Below, piece after piece: positions 16,077 to 23,762 of a stretch of DNA of 37,319 nt. A model generated the notes under the pieces. It saw only the letters and a program-made list of their open reading frames with translations. It made no database searches and had not been told where the DNA came from. Origin of the DNA: Streptomyces roseochromogenus subsp. oscitans DS 12.976 (GTDB lineage Bacteria; Actinomycetota; Actinomycetes; Streptomycetales; Streptomycetaceae); assembly GCF_000497445.1 (NCBI RefSeq), contig NZ_CM002285.1, forward strand, positions 6,003,211 through 6,040,529. Direction: 5' to 3'. Made by a program: the position numbers and the translations under genes. Within the stretch, counting starts at the first letter, position 1. The number at the start of each line of letters is the position of its first letter.

Positions 16077-17726
16077 GTGACACCCATCCGTACGCGGATC
16101 GGGCGCGGCGGGAGGGGGAGACTGTCCGCGCGGATCCTGGCCAGCCAGCTCGTCATCCTGGCGCTCACGGGCGTGATCGGATTCCTCCTGTTCGCCTTCG
16201 CGCAGCGCTCCGCACTCGACCGCACCTACGAGGAGCGGGCCGTGGCCATCGCCAAGACGACGGCCGCGGACCCGCAGATCCGGCGGGCCATGCAGGAAGG
16301 CGGGTCGGACGTGGTGCAGGCCGTCGCCGAACGCATCCGGCAGTCGTCGGGGGCGTCGTACGTCGTGGTGATCGACCTGCACGGAATCCGCCACTCGCAC
16401 CCCATGCCGCAGTTGGTCGGCTCGCCGGTGACCGAGCCGGTCGTGGCGCGGGACGGGCAGCCGCACGTCGGCACGGACCAGGGCGCGACCGGGCGCTCCG
16501 CCAACGGCAAGGTCCCGCTGTACGGGCCGACGGGCACCCTGGTCGGCGAGGTGTCGGTGGGCATCCCGGAACACGATGTGCTCGGCGAGCTGTGGCGCGA
16601 GCTGCCCACCTTCGCCGTGTACGCCACGATCGCCACCGCACTCGGTTCGGTGGCCGCGTTCCTGCTGGCCAGGCGGCTGAAGCGGATCACGTTCGGGCTG
16701 GAGCTGGAGGAGATCGCCGGGCTGCTCCAGGACCGCGAGGCGATGTTGCACGGCATCCGCGAGGGCGTGCTCGCCTTCGCCCCGAACGGCAGGATCACGG
16801 TGGTGAACGACGAGGCCCGCCGTCTGCTCGGCCTCGGCACCGCGCTCGGCAGCACCCTGGCCGAGGTGCTGCCCGACGGACGGCTGCGCCGGGCCCTGGA
16901 CGGGACCCTGACCGGCACCGACATCAGCGTGCTGACCGACGAGCACTGTCTGGTCGTCAACCGGATGCCGGTGACCCTGCGCGGGCGCGAACTGGGCGCG
17001 GTGGTGACCGTCCGCGACCGCACCGAACTGGTCGGACTGCTGCGGGAGCTGGACTCCGTGCGCGGGCTGACCGACGCGCTGCGGGCGCAGCAGCACGAGT
17101 TCACCAACCGCCTGCACACGCTCGCCGGACTGCTGGACATCGGGGCGTACGACGACGCGTACGAGCTGGCCGTGGAGTCGGCCGGCGCCGGGCAGGCGCT
17201 CACCGAGTCCGTGCGCAGGCGGATCGGCAATCCGCTGATGGTCGGTCTGGTCGTGGCCAAGACCACCGTCGCCGCCGAGCGCGGGGTGCGCGTCGTACTC
17301 GACGACGACTCCGCGCTGGGCGAGGACCCGCCGCATCTGCGCCGGTTGCTGACGATCGCCGGCAACCTGCTGGACAACGCGATCGACGCGGCGGGCGACG
17401 GGCCTGTCCCGCCGCAGGGACGCGTGGTCGGGATCAGGCTCACCGAGGACACGGAAGGCACGACCGTACGGGTGGCGGACACCGGTCCCGGCATCCCGCC
17501 CGGCGCCGGCGAGTCGATCTTCGAGGACGGCTGGTCGACCCGGCCCGAGAGGGGCACCGCCCGGCGCGGCCTCGGCCTGGCCCTGGTCCACCGCCTGGTG
17601 TCGCGGCACGGCGGCACGATCACCGTCAGCGAGGGTCCGGGCGCGGTGTTCACGGTACGACTGCCGCTGCCGGATCCCCTTGCGGAGCGTTTCACGAAGG
17701 TGCTGCCTGTGGGAGGTGACCGCTGA
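16077..17726 (+). CDS. Sensor histidine kinase, CitA/DcuS (carboxylate-sensing) family
   Basis: 549 aa. TM1 is at about residues 22-42 and TM2 at about 180-200, flanking an extracytoplasmic PAS-like sensor with DLHGIRHSHPMPQLVG, close to the ligand-binding signature of citrate/C4-dicarboxylate sensors. A cytoplasmic PAS domain (about 222-320) follows, then the SpoOB-type dimerisation helix with the phospho-acceptor His340 in QQHEFTNRLHTLAGLL, and the ATP-binding domain with NLLDNAIDA, DTGPGIP and RRGLGLALV. The GTG at 16077 follows GAAGAGG. The TGA overlaps the regulator's ATG (TGATG). The ligand is unproven; a di- or tricarboxylate is the family expectation. Confidence 0.93.
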   Translation: MTPIRTRIGRGGRGRLSARILASQLVILALTGVIGFLLFAFAQRSALDRTYEERAVAIAKTTAADPQIRRAMQEGGSDVVQAVAERIRQSSGASYVVVIDLHGIRHSHPMPQLVGSPVTEPVVARDGQPHVGTDQGATGRSANGKVPLYGPTGTLVGEVSVGIPEHDVLGELWRELPTFAVYATIATALGSVAAFLLARRLKRITFGLELEEIAGLLQDREAMLHGIREGVLAFAPNGRITVVNDEARRLLGLGTALGSTLAEVLPDGRLRRALDGTLTGTDISVLTDEHCLVVNRMPVTLRGRELGAVVTVRDRTELVGLLRELDSVRGLTDALRAQQHEFTNRLHTLAGLLDIGAYDDAYELAVESAGAGQALTESVRRRIGNPLMVGLVVAKTTVAAERGVRVVLDDDSALGEDPPHLRRLLTIAGNLLDNAIDAAGDGPVPPQGRVVGIRLTEDTEGTTVRVADTGPGIPPGAGESIFEDGWSTRPERGTARRGLGLALVHRLVSRHGGTITVSEGPGAVFTVRLPLPDPLAERFTKVLPVGGDR

Positions 17727-18415
17727 TGATCCGCACCCTGGTCGTGGACGACGACTTCCGGGTCAGCCGCATCCACTGCGACTATGTGTCCCGGGTCCAG
17801 GGCTACGAGGTGGTGGGCGAGGCGGCGACCGTGGCCGACGCGCTCCAGGCGACCTCCGACCTCCGCCCCGACCTGCTCCTCCTTGATATCTTCCTGCCCG
17901 ACGGCAGCGGACTGGACGTCCTGCGGCGGCTCACCGGGGACGCGGGCGGAGCCCGCCCCGACGCCATCATGATCACCGCGGACCGGGACATCGCCTCGGT
18001 CCGTACCGCCATGAAACTCGGCGCCGTGGGCTATCTGGTGAAGCCCTTCGGCGCTGCCGACCTGGCCGAGCGGCTCACCTCGTACCGCGAACTCCAGCAC
18101 CGCGTCGACACCCTCGGGGAGACCACGGACACCGAACAGGCCGATGTGGACGCCCTGTTCAGCGCGGTCCGGCCACCGGCCGTCCCCCGGGTGCCGGCCA
18201 AGGGCCACTCCGCGCCCACGCTCGCCCTCGTCCAGCAGGCCCTGCGTGCCGCCCACGGCGATCTGTCGGCCGCCGAGGCCGCGGAACTGACCGGAGTCTC
18301 CAGGGCCACGGCCCAGCGCTATCTGTCGTACCTCGTCAAGGAGGGCATGGTCCGGCTGATTCTGCGCTACGGGGCGACGGGCCGTCCGGAGCACCGGTAC
18401 CGGATCGCGTCCTGA
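17726..18415 (+). CDS. Response regulator, CitB/DcuR family
   Basis: 229 aa. The receiver domain (1-120) has the acidic pocket VVDDDF, phospho-acceptor Asp54 in LLLLDIFLPDGSG, and the conserved Lys in LVKPF. The C-terminal part carries a helix-turn-helix (DLSAAEAAELTGVSRATAQRYLSYLVKEGMV), as in the CitB/DcuR branch. Translationally coupled to the kinase. Candidate target: the divergent ABC importer. Confidence 0.94.
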   Translation: MIRTLVVDDDFRVSRIHCDYVSRVQGYEVVGEAATVADALQATSDLRPDLLLLDIFLPDGSGLDVLRRLTGDAGGARPDAIMITADRDIASVRTAMKLGAVGYLVKPFGAADLAERLTSYRELQHRVDTLGETTDTEQADVDALFSAVRPPAVPRVPAKGHSAPTLALVQQALRAAHGDLSAAEAAELTGVSRATAQRYLSYLVKEGMVRLILRYGATGRPEHRYRIAS

Positions 18416-18574
18416 GCGGGACCCTCACCGCTGCCGTTCGCTCCGAGTGAGAGCAACGTTCCCTTCCGGTCACCCACAGGCACAGCGCGGAAACGCGCCC
18501 TCCCTACCTTCGGGCTCAGTCAGTCGATGGCAGGTCGACGGCAGACCGAGCAGCCGGAGCCCCGTGGAGGGATC

Positions 18575-19945
18575 ATGACAGCCCCAGCCGTACCCCGTCG
18601 CAGTGGCCGCTGGATCGAGCAGTGGGATCCGGAGGACGAGGCATTCTGGCAGGCGACGGGGGAGCGGATCGCCCGCCGGAACCTGTGGTTCTCGGTGCTC
18701 TCGGAGCACATCGGCTTCTCGGTCTGGACCCTGTGGTCCGTCCTCGTCCTCTTCATGGGCCCCAAGTACGGCCTCACCCCCGCCGACAAGTTCCTGCTGA
18801 CCTCGATGGTCACGCTCGTCGGCGCCGTCGTACGCGTCCCCTACACCTTCGCGGTGGCGGTCTTCGGCGGCCGCAACTGGACGATCATCTCGGCGGGCCT
18901 GCTGCTGGTGCCGACGGTGGCCGCGTTCGCGGTGATGAAGCCCGGGACGTCCTTCACCACGTTCCTCCTGGTGGGCCTCCTGGCGGGCATCGGCGGCGGC
19001 AACTTCGCCTCCTCCATGACCAACATCAACGCCTTCTTCCCGCTGAGGAAGAAGGGCTGGGCGCTGGGGCTGAACGCCGGCGGCGGCAACATCGGCGTGC
19101 CGGTCATCCAGCTCGTGGCGCTGGCGATCATCGGCGCGAGCGGCGGCCCGCGCCTCCTGCTCGGGATCTACATCCCGCTGATCGTCGTGGCCGCCGTGCT
19201 GGCCGCGTTCTTCATGGACAACCTGGCATCGGTGAAGAACGACACCGGTGCGGCCAAGGACGCCGCCAAGGACGCCCACACCTGGATCATGTCCTTCCTC
19301 TACATCGGCACGTTCGGCTCCTTCATCGGCTACAGCTTCGCCTTCGGCCAGGTCCTGACGAACCAGTTCGGCCGCACCCCGCTCCAGGCGGCGTACCTCA
19401 CTTTCATCGGCCCGCTGCTCGGCTCCCTGATCCGTCCGCTGGGCGGGTGGCTCGCCGACCGCTACGGCGGCGCCCGCATCACTCTCTGGAACTACGTGGG
19501 CATGGCGGCGGCGACGGCCGTCCTGATCGTCGCGAGCCGGCAGAAGTCGCTCCTGCTGTTCGTGAGCGTCTTCGTGGTGCTGTTCGTGCTCAGCGGCCTC
19601 GGCAACGGCTCGACGTACAAGATGATCCCCGGCATCTTCCAGGCAAAGGCCCTGGCCAAGGGGCTTGAGGGGGAGGAAGCGGTGGCCCATGGCCGCCGTC
19701 TGTCCGGCGCCTCGATGGGGCTCATCGGCGCGGTCGGCGCGCTCGGCGGGGTCGGCATCAACCTGGCCTTCCGCCAGTCCTTCCTCTCCTACGGCTCCGG
19801 CACCGGCGCGTTCGTCGCCTTCCTCGCCTTCTACGGCCTCTGCTTCGCGGTGACGTGGGCCGTATACCTTCGACGCCCGGCGAAGCAGGCTGCGACCATG
19901 GCTGCACAGGAGACAAAACCGCAGCTCAGCTACGCGGAAGTGTGA
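18575..19945 (+). CDS. narK: NarK-type nitrate/nitrite transporter
   Basis: 456 aa, MFS nitrate/nitrite porter family with twelve TM segments. The family signatures are visible: GIGGGNFASSMTNINAFFP in TM5 and NAGGGNIGVPVIQL nearby, with a second Gly-rich signature (SGLGNGSTYKMIPGIF) in TM11. I chose the ATG at 18575 because GGAGG lies four bases before it. A hydrophilic start (RWIEQWDPEDEAFWQATGERIARRN) precedes TM1, as usual. Direction of transport (uptake or nitrite export) cannot be read from sequence. The next gene is the nitrate-assimilation regulator candidate nnaR. Confidence 0.93.
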   Translation: MTAPAVPRRSGRWIEQWDPEDEAFWQATGERIARRNLWFSVLSEHIGFSVWTLWSVLVLFMGPKYGLTPADKFLLTSMVTLVGAVVRVPYTFAVAVFGGRNWTIISAGLLLVPTVAAFAVMKPGTSFTTFLLVGLLAGIGGGNFASSMTNINAFFPLRKKGWALGLNAGGGNIGVPVIQLVALAIIGASGGPRLLLGIYIPLIVVAAVLAAFFMDNLASVKNDTGAAKDAAKDAHTWIMSFLYIGTFGSFIGYSFAFGQVLTNQFGRTPLQAAYLTFIGPLLGSLIRPLGGWLADRYGGARITLWNYVGMAAATAVLIVASRQKSLLLFVSVFVVLFVLSGLGNGSTYKMIPGIFQAKALAKGLEGEEAVAHGRRLSGASMGLIGAVGALGGVGINLAFRQSFLSYGSGTGAFVAFLAFYGLCFAVTWAVYLRRPAKQAATMAAQETKPQLSYAEV

Positions 19946-19946
19946 C

Positions 19947-20002
19947 GTAACACCGGCGCAATGAAGTCGAACCGAGCCTGTCATGCGCCGTTGACAGGCT
20001 CG
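19947..20002 (+). promoter_or_regulatory. narK/nnaR junction: terminator or attenuator hairpin plus weak GlnR-like box
   Basis: A perfect 11-bp stem CGAGCCTGTCA (19973-19983) / TGACAGGCTCG (19992-20002) lies in the 88-bp gap. Just upstream, GTAAC-N6-GCAAT (19947-19962) partly matches the gTnAc-N6-GaAAc GlnR box. The hairpin is certain as sequence; its role and the GlnR box are inferences. Confidence 0.5.
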
Positions 20003-20033
20003 TTCGGCGTGCCGGCCAGCTAGGAGATGCCCC

Positions 20034-21194
20034 ATGTACGACGAAGAGCAGCAAGCCGGAGCCCTGGAGCACGGTCCGCTCGCGGGATTCACCGTGGGCG
20101 TCACCGCCGCGCGCCGGGCGGAAGAGCTGGGCGCCCTGCTGCAGCGGCGCGGTGCCGCGGTCCTGCACGCCCCCGCCCTGCGCATCGTGCCGCTCGCCGA
20201 CGACGGCGAACTCCTCGCCGCCACGAAGGGGATCATCGACCAGGTGCCGGATGTGGTCGTGGCCACCACGGCGATCGGATTCCGCGGCTGGATAGAGGCC
20301 GCCGACGGCTGGGGCCTCGGCGAGCAGCTGCTCGGCCGGCTGCACGGCGCCGAACTGCTGGCCAGGGGCCCCAAGGTCAAGGGAGCGATCCGCGCGGCCG
20401 GTCTGACGGAGGAGTGGTCACCTTCCTCGGAGTCCCTGGCCGAGGTCCTGGACCGGCTCCTGGAGGAGGGCGTGGACGGCCGCCGTATCGCCGTACAGCT
20501 GCACGGCGAACCGCTTCCGGGCTTCGTGGAGTCCCTGCGGGCCGGGGGAGCGGAGGTGGTCCCGGTGCCGGTGTACCGCTGGATGCCCCCGGAGGACATC
20601 ACCCCACTGGACCGTCTCCTGGACGCGACGGTCGCCCGGTCGCTGGACGCGCTCACCTTCACCAGCGCCCCGGCGGCGGCCTCCCTTCTCTCCCGGGCGG
20701 AGACCCGGGGCCTGCTCCCCGACCTGCTGTCGGCCCTGTCCCACGACGTCCTCCCGGCCTGCGTGGGCCCGGTCACGGCGATCCCGCTGCAGGCGCACGG
20801 CGTGGACACGATCCAGCCGGAACGCTTCCGGCTGGGCCCTCTGGTCCAGCTGCTCTGCCAGGAACTCCCGGCCCGGGCCCGCTCGCTGCCGATCGCCGGG
20901 CACCGGGTGGAGATCCGGGGCCACGGGGTCCTGGTCGACGGCGACCTCAGGCCGGTGCCGCCGGCGGGCATGTCGCTGCTGCGCGCCCTGTCCCGGCGGC
21001 CCGGCTGGGTGGTGCCCCGGGCGGAACTCCTGAGGGCACTGCCGGGCGCGGGCCGCGATGAACACGCGGTGGAGACGGCGATGGCCCGCCTGCGTACGGC
21101 TCTGGGGTCACCGAAGCTGATCCAGACGGTGGTGAAGCGGGGCTACCGCCTGGCCCTGGACCCGGCGGCGGACGCCAAGTACGCGGACGCGTAG
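20034..21194 (+). CDS. nnaR: NnaR-like regulator: HemD (uroporphyrinogen-III synthase)-like domain plus winged helix
   Basis: 386 aa. Residues about 15-270 resemble uroporphyrinogen-III synthase (GFTVGVTAARRAEELGALLQRRG..., DALTFTSAPAAASLL). Residues about 290-378 form an OmpR-type winged helix (MSLLRALSRRPGWVVPRAELLRALPGAGRDEHAVETAMARLRTALG...IQTVVKRGYRLAL). From memory, the S. coelicolor orthologue of this fusion (SCO2958, NnaR) co-activates nitrate/nitrite assimilation genes with GlnR; adjacency to narK fits. A strong GGAGATGCCCC site precedes the ATG. Whether the HemD domain is catalytic or only senses a tetrapyrrole-like ligand is unclear. The stop codon lies inside a tandem repeat. Confidence 0.88.
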   Translation: MYDEEQQAGALEHGPLAGFTVGVTAARRAEELGALLQRRGAAVLHAPALRIVPLADDGELLAATKGIIDQVPDVVVATTAIGFRGWIEAADGWGLGEQLLGRLHGAELLARGPKVKGAIRAAGLTEEWSPSSESLAEVLDRLLEEGVDGRRIAVQLHGEPLPGFVESLRAGGAEVVPVPVYRWMPPEDITPLDRLLDATVARSLDALTFTSAPAAASLLSRAETRGLLPDLLSALSHDVLPACVGPVTAIPLQAHGVDTIQPERFRLGPLVQLLCQELPARARSLPIAGHRVEIRGHGVLVDGDLRPVPPAGMSLLRALSRRPGWVVPRAELLRALPGAGRDEHAVETAMARLRTALGSPKLIQTVVKRGYRLALDPAADAKYADA

Positions 21195-21245
21195 AGCACG
21201 GACGCGTAGAGCACGGACGCGTGGCGCACCGACGCGTGGCGCACC
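21186..21245. repeat. Four tandem 15-bp repeats spanning the nnaR stop codon
   Basis: GACGCGTAGAGCACG occurs twice (21186, 21201), followed by two copies of the variant GACGCGTGGCGCACC (21216, 21231). The nnaR TAG is within the first copy, and the array ends 10 bases before the stop of the convergent DUF899 gene. Confidence 0.95.
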
Positions 21246-21255
21246 CGGCGGTCGC

Positions 21256-22023
21256 TCACCGGCTGTCGTACTCGTCGTGGCGGTGCCACCAGAAGCCGGT
21301 CTCGTTACGGCCGAGGGGTGCGCGGTCGAGCCACTGGTACATGCCCCACAGGGCGTCCAGGCCGCGCGCGTACGCCGAGTAGGTGTGGTAGACGGTGCCG
21401 TCCTGCAGGGCGAACGCGCTCACGCCGGGGCCTTCGCGCCGGTAGGTCCGCCAGTCCGTGCCGACGATCGACCGGGTGAAGGCGTCCCGGGAACTCTTCT
21501 CGTCGGCCGTCGCCGGCCGCAGGTCCTCCTCACCGAAGTTGTACGCGACGACTCCCGCTTCCCACTCCTCCTCGGTGTGCGCCACCCCGAAGTCGAAGTT
21601 GAAGTCGCTGCCGTAGGACGACGCCCACGGGAAGCTCCAGCCCATCCGCTGCCGGTAGGAGAGGAGTTGGGCGAGCGGGGCCCGCGATACCGCCCAGAAC
21701 ATCACGTCGTGGTGGGCGAGATGGACCACGGAGCCGTTGAAGCCGTCGGCGATCGCCGAGCAGGACGGGCATCCGGCGGTGTAGTCGGGCCCGAACATGA
21801 AGTGGTACACGAGCAGCTGCGAGCGGCCCTGGAACAGGTCGGCGAGCGACGCTGTGCCCTCGTCCGTCTCGAAGCGGTAGTCCTTGTCCACCCGGACCCA
21901 GGGCAGCTCCTGCCGGCGCCGGGCCAGCTCGTCGCCGCGCCGGGTCAGCTCCTTCTCCGCCTTGAGCAGCTCCAGCCGCGCGGCAAGCCACTCCTCGCGT
22001 GTCCCCGTCTTGTGACCAGTCAT
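21256..22023 (-). CDS. DUF899 family, thioredoxin-like protein
   Basis: 255 aa, cytoplasmic. The family pattern is clear: an N-terminal helical region (EEWLAARLELLKAEKELTRRGDELARRRQELPWV), then YRFETDEGTASLADLF, a thioredoxin-like motif CPSCSAIADGFNG where the Cys pair sits, SFPWASSYGSDFNFDFG, and the C-terminal GFWWHRHDEY. The biochemical role of DUF899 is not established. I chose the ATG at 22023 with GGAGG upstream. Last gene of the minus-strand SRPBCC-ArsR-DUF2182-DUF899 cluster, 41 bp after DUF2182. Confidence 0.9.
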   Translation of the reverse strand: MTGHKTGTREEWLAARLELLKAEKELTRRGDELARRRQELPWVRVDKDYRFETDEGTASLADLFQGRSQLLVYHFMFGPDYTAGCPSCSAIADGFNGSVVHLAHHDVMFWAVSRAPLAQLLSYRQRMGWSFPWASSYGSDFNFDFGVAHTEEEWEAGVVAYNFGEEDLRPATADEKSSRDAFTRSIVGTDWRTYRREGPGVSAFALQDGTVYHTYSAYARGLDALWGMYQWLDRAPLGRNETGFWWHRHDEYDSR

Positions 22024-22064
22024 GGTCCGCCTCCGTTTCCTGTTCCGTTTCCTCTTCGGTGTCG

Positions 22065-22781
22065 TTACGTCCCTGGTGGCATGAGCAGCCCCGGAACCAG
22101 CGAAGGCGCGATGACGATCACGAGTCCGAGTCCGGCGATCGCCAGCGCCAGGGGAACGTCGACCGCGGTCCTCGCGGGCAGCAGCTTCTGGGCGGAGGCG
22201 AGGACGGCGACCACTGTCATCCACAGCGGGCTCATCACGCCCAGCGCCACCAGCATCGCCATCAGCCCGATGGTCGAGCCGGTGCAGTACCACCCGTACC
22301 TGAGCCCGGAACCGGCCTCCTCATGGCAGCGGCGCCGGAAACGCCGTTTGACCGGCGTGAGTTCATAGGCGCCCGCCGCGATCACCACCGCGCCGGCGGC
22401 CGGTGCTCCGTGCGGCCGGTCCAGCGCGTACGCCACGACACCCGCGAGCGCCCAGACGGCCACGTAGCCCGCGGCGAACGGCAGCGCGGTGCACAGCCCG
22501 CCGGTCGCGCGGACGTGCCGGGCGACGGCCGGAGCCGCGCCCGGCAGCATCATCGCCGCCATCATCGTCGTCCACGTCGCGGCGAAGAACCCCGAGGGAC
22601 CGGGGCTGGTCGCCACCCCCATGTTCATGCCGTGCATCAGCCGGACCGCGGCGGCCCAGCATGCCGTGGCTGTCGCGAGCGTCACCCCCAGTGCGATCGC
22701 CGGCTCGGCCGGCCGGCGGAATTCCGCGTTCACCTTCGGTGCTCCCTCCGCAGTGGGCGCGGGCGGCGCCGGACCCGTCAC
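22065..22781 (-). CDS. DUF2182 integral membrane protein
   Basis: 238 aa with about six TM segments and the DUF2182 hallmarks: HGMNMG, TWTTMMAAMMLPGAAP and the Met/His-rich WMTVVAVLASAQKLLP end. The family is described as predicted metal-binding membrane proteins because of these Met-rich helices; the function is unproven. The GTG start overlaps the ArsR stop by four bases (GTGA), so the two are coupled. Confidence 0.9.
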   Translation of the reverse strand: MTGPAPPAPTAEGAPKVNAEFRRPAEPAIALGVTLATATACWAAAVRLMHGMNMGVATSPGPSGFFAATWTTMMAAMMLPGAAPAVARHVRATGGLCTALPFAAGYVAVWALAGVVAYALDRPHGAPAAGAVVIAAGAYELTPVKRRFRRRCHEEAGSGLRYGWYCTGSTIGLMAMLVALGVMSPLWMTVVAVLASAQKLLPARTAVDVPLALAIAGLGLVIVIAPSLVPGLLMPPGT

Positions 22782-23128
22782 GCGGATCCGCGCGCCTGCT
22801 CGTCGAGGTGATCCTTCAGCGCGTCGAGCGGGCTGTCCCAGTCACGCGCCAGCGCGGCCAGGAACTGCTGCGCCACCCGCATCGGCGCGGTCCGCAGCCG
22901 GTACCGCACCCGGCGCCGCTCACCCGGTTCGGCCGTCACCAGTCCGGCCTCGGCCAGCAGGGCCAGGTGTTTGGCGATCGCCTGCCGCGTGATCGGCAAT
23001 CGTCCGGCCAGGTCCGTGGCGGTGGCCGGCCCCGCTGAGGCCAGCGCGGCCAGGATGCTGCGCCGGGTCGGGTCGGCCAGAGCGGCGAAGACCTGTTCGG
23101 CGACCGCCTCGATGTCAGGCCGCTGCAT
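22778..23128 (-). CDS. ArsR-family winged-helix repressor
   Basis: 116 aa. The winged helix is obvious: VFAALADPTRRSILAALASAGPATATDLAGRLPITRQAIAKHLALLAEAGLV followed by the RRRVRYRL wing. The ELCVCDL metal site of metal-sensing ArsR proteins is missing, and the pairing with an upstream SRPBCC gene is that of the non-metal ArsR/AHSA1 branch. Start overlaps the SRPBCC stop by 14 bases. It probably represses its own operon through the inverted repeats at 23569-23609. Confidence 0.93.
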   Translation of the reverse strand: MQRPDIEAVAEQVFAALADPTRRSILAALASAGPATATDLAGRLPITRQAIAKHLALLAEAGLVTAEPGERRRVRYRLRTAPMRVAQQFLAALARDWDSPLDALKDHLDEQARGSA

Positions 23129-23549
23129 CGAGGTAGTCGACCAGTTCGCCCAGCTCGCGTGCCCAACCCTCGGTGTGACCGTCGAATTCGGTGCGGTAGA
23201 CGTCGTCCGGCAGCTGGGCGAAGCCGGTCTCGACCACCGTCAGTCGGGTGCCGGTGGCGACCGGTTCGAGCGTGAACTCCACATAGGTGCGGCGCGGATC
23301 GTCCTCGGGCAGACCGGCCATGCGCCATGTGTAGCCGAACACCGTCGGCTCCTCCACCCGTTCCACCCGCATGTCGGCGGAGTGGCCGCCGTCCCATTTC
23401 ATCCAGGCCGAGCCGCCCGGGCGCAGATCGATCCCGGCCTGGTCGCCGAACCAGGCGCTCAGGCCCTCGGCCGTGGTGAGGGCCGCCCACACCTTGGCCG
23501 GCGGGTGCGCGATCTCGACGGTCCGCTCGATGCGATCGGGGAATCCCAT
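23115..23549 (-). CDS. SRPBCC (AHSA1/START-like) domain protein
   Basis: 144 aa. A single lipid/ligand-binding fold of the AHSA1 type: IERTVEIAHPPAKVWAALTTAEGLSAWFG, GGSAWMKWD, VEEPTVFGYTWRM, TYVEFTLEPVATGTRLTVVETGF and the closing helix (HTEGWARELGELVDYLDA). It probably binds a small hydrophobic ligand; none can be named. I chose the ATG at 23549, preceded by GGAGG, over an upstream in-frame ATG at 23576. First gene of the operon. Confidence 0.92.
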   Translation of the reverse strand: MGFPDRIERTVEIAHPPAKVWAALTTAEGLSAWFGDQAGIDLRPGGSAWMKWDGGHSADMRVERVEEPTVFGYTWRMAGLPEDDPRRTYVEFTLEPVATGTRLTVVETGFAQLPDDVYRTEFDGHTEGWARELGELVDYLDAAA

Positions 23550-23568
23550 AGCTGCCTCCACATGTATA

Positions 23569-23614
23569 GCAACCAACTGATTGCGATACTATGGCAACCA
23601 TTCGGTTGCGTCAA
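23569..23614 (-). promoter_or_regulatory. Promoter of the SRPBCC-ArsR operon overlapped by two inverted repeats
   Basis: Reading the minus strand: -35 TTGACG (23614-23609), 17 bp, -10 TAGTAT (23591-23586). One perfect repeat GCAACC-N4-GGTTGC (23594-23609) fills the spacer; a second near-perfect one (GCAACC-N4-GATTGC on the plus strand, 23569-23584) covers the expected transcription start. The centres are 25 bp apart. This is the layout expected of an autorepressed operon. Confidence 0.75.
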
Positions 23615-23762
23615 GACGACCGAGCCCTGCGTGCCGAGGCGCGCGTTCGCATGCGCGTGCGTCCAGCCCGGTACGAGGGGTTCCGACCCGGCGTCCGGGC
23701 GGGCACTGTGAAGGGAAGAGCCCACGGTTCCCCCCGCTTCCTGCCTAGGCGGTGACAGGCGC

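Noticed and set aside
18469..18494. GlnR box before narK (GTCAC, then GAAAC)
   Set aside because: Both half-sites exist but are 16 bases apart instead of 6, and the intermediate GCACA is a poor match.
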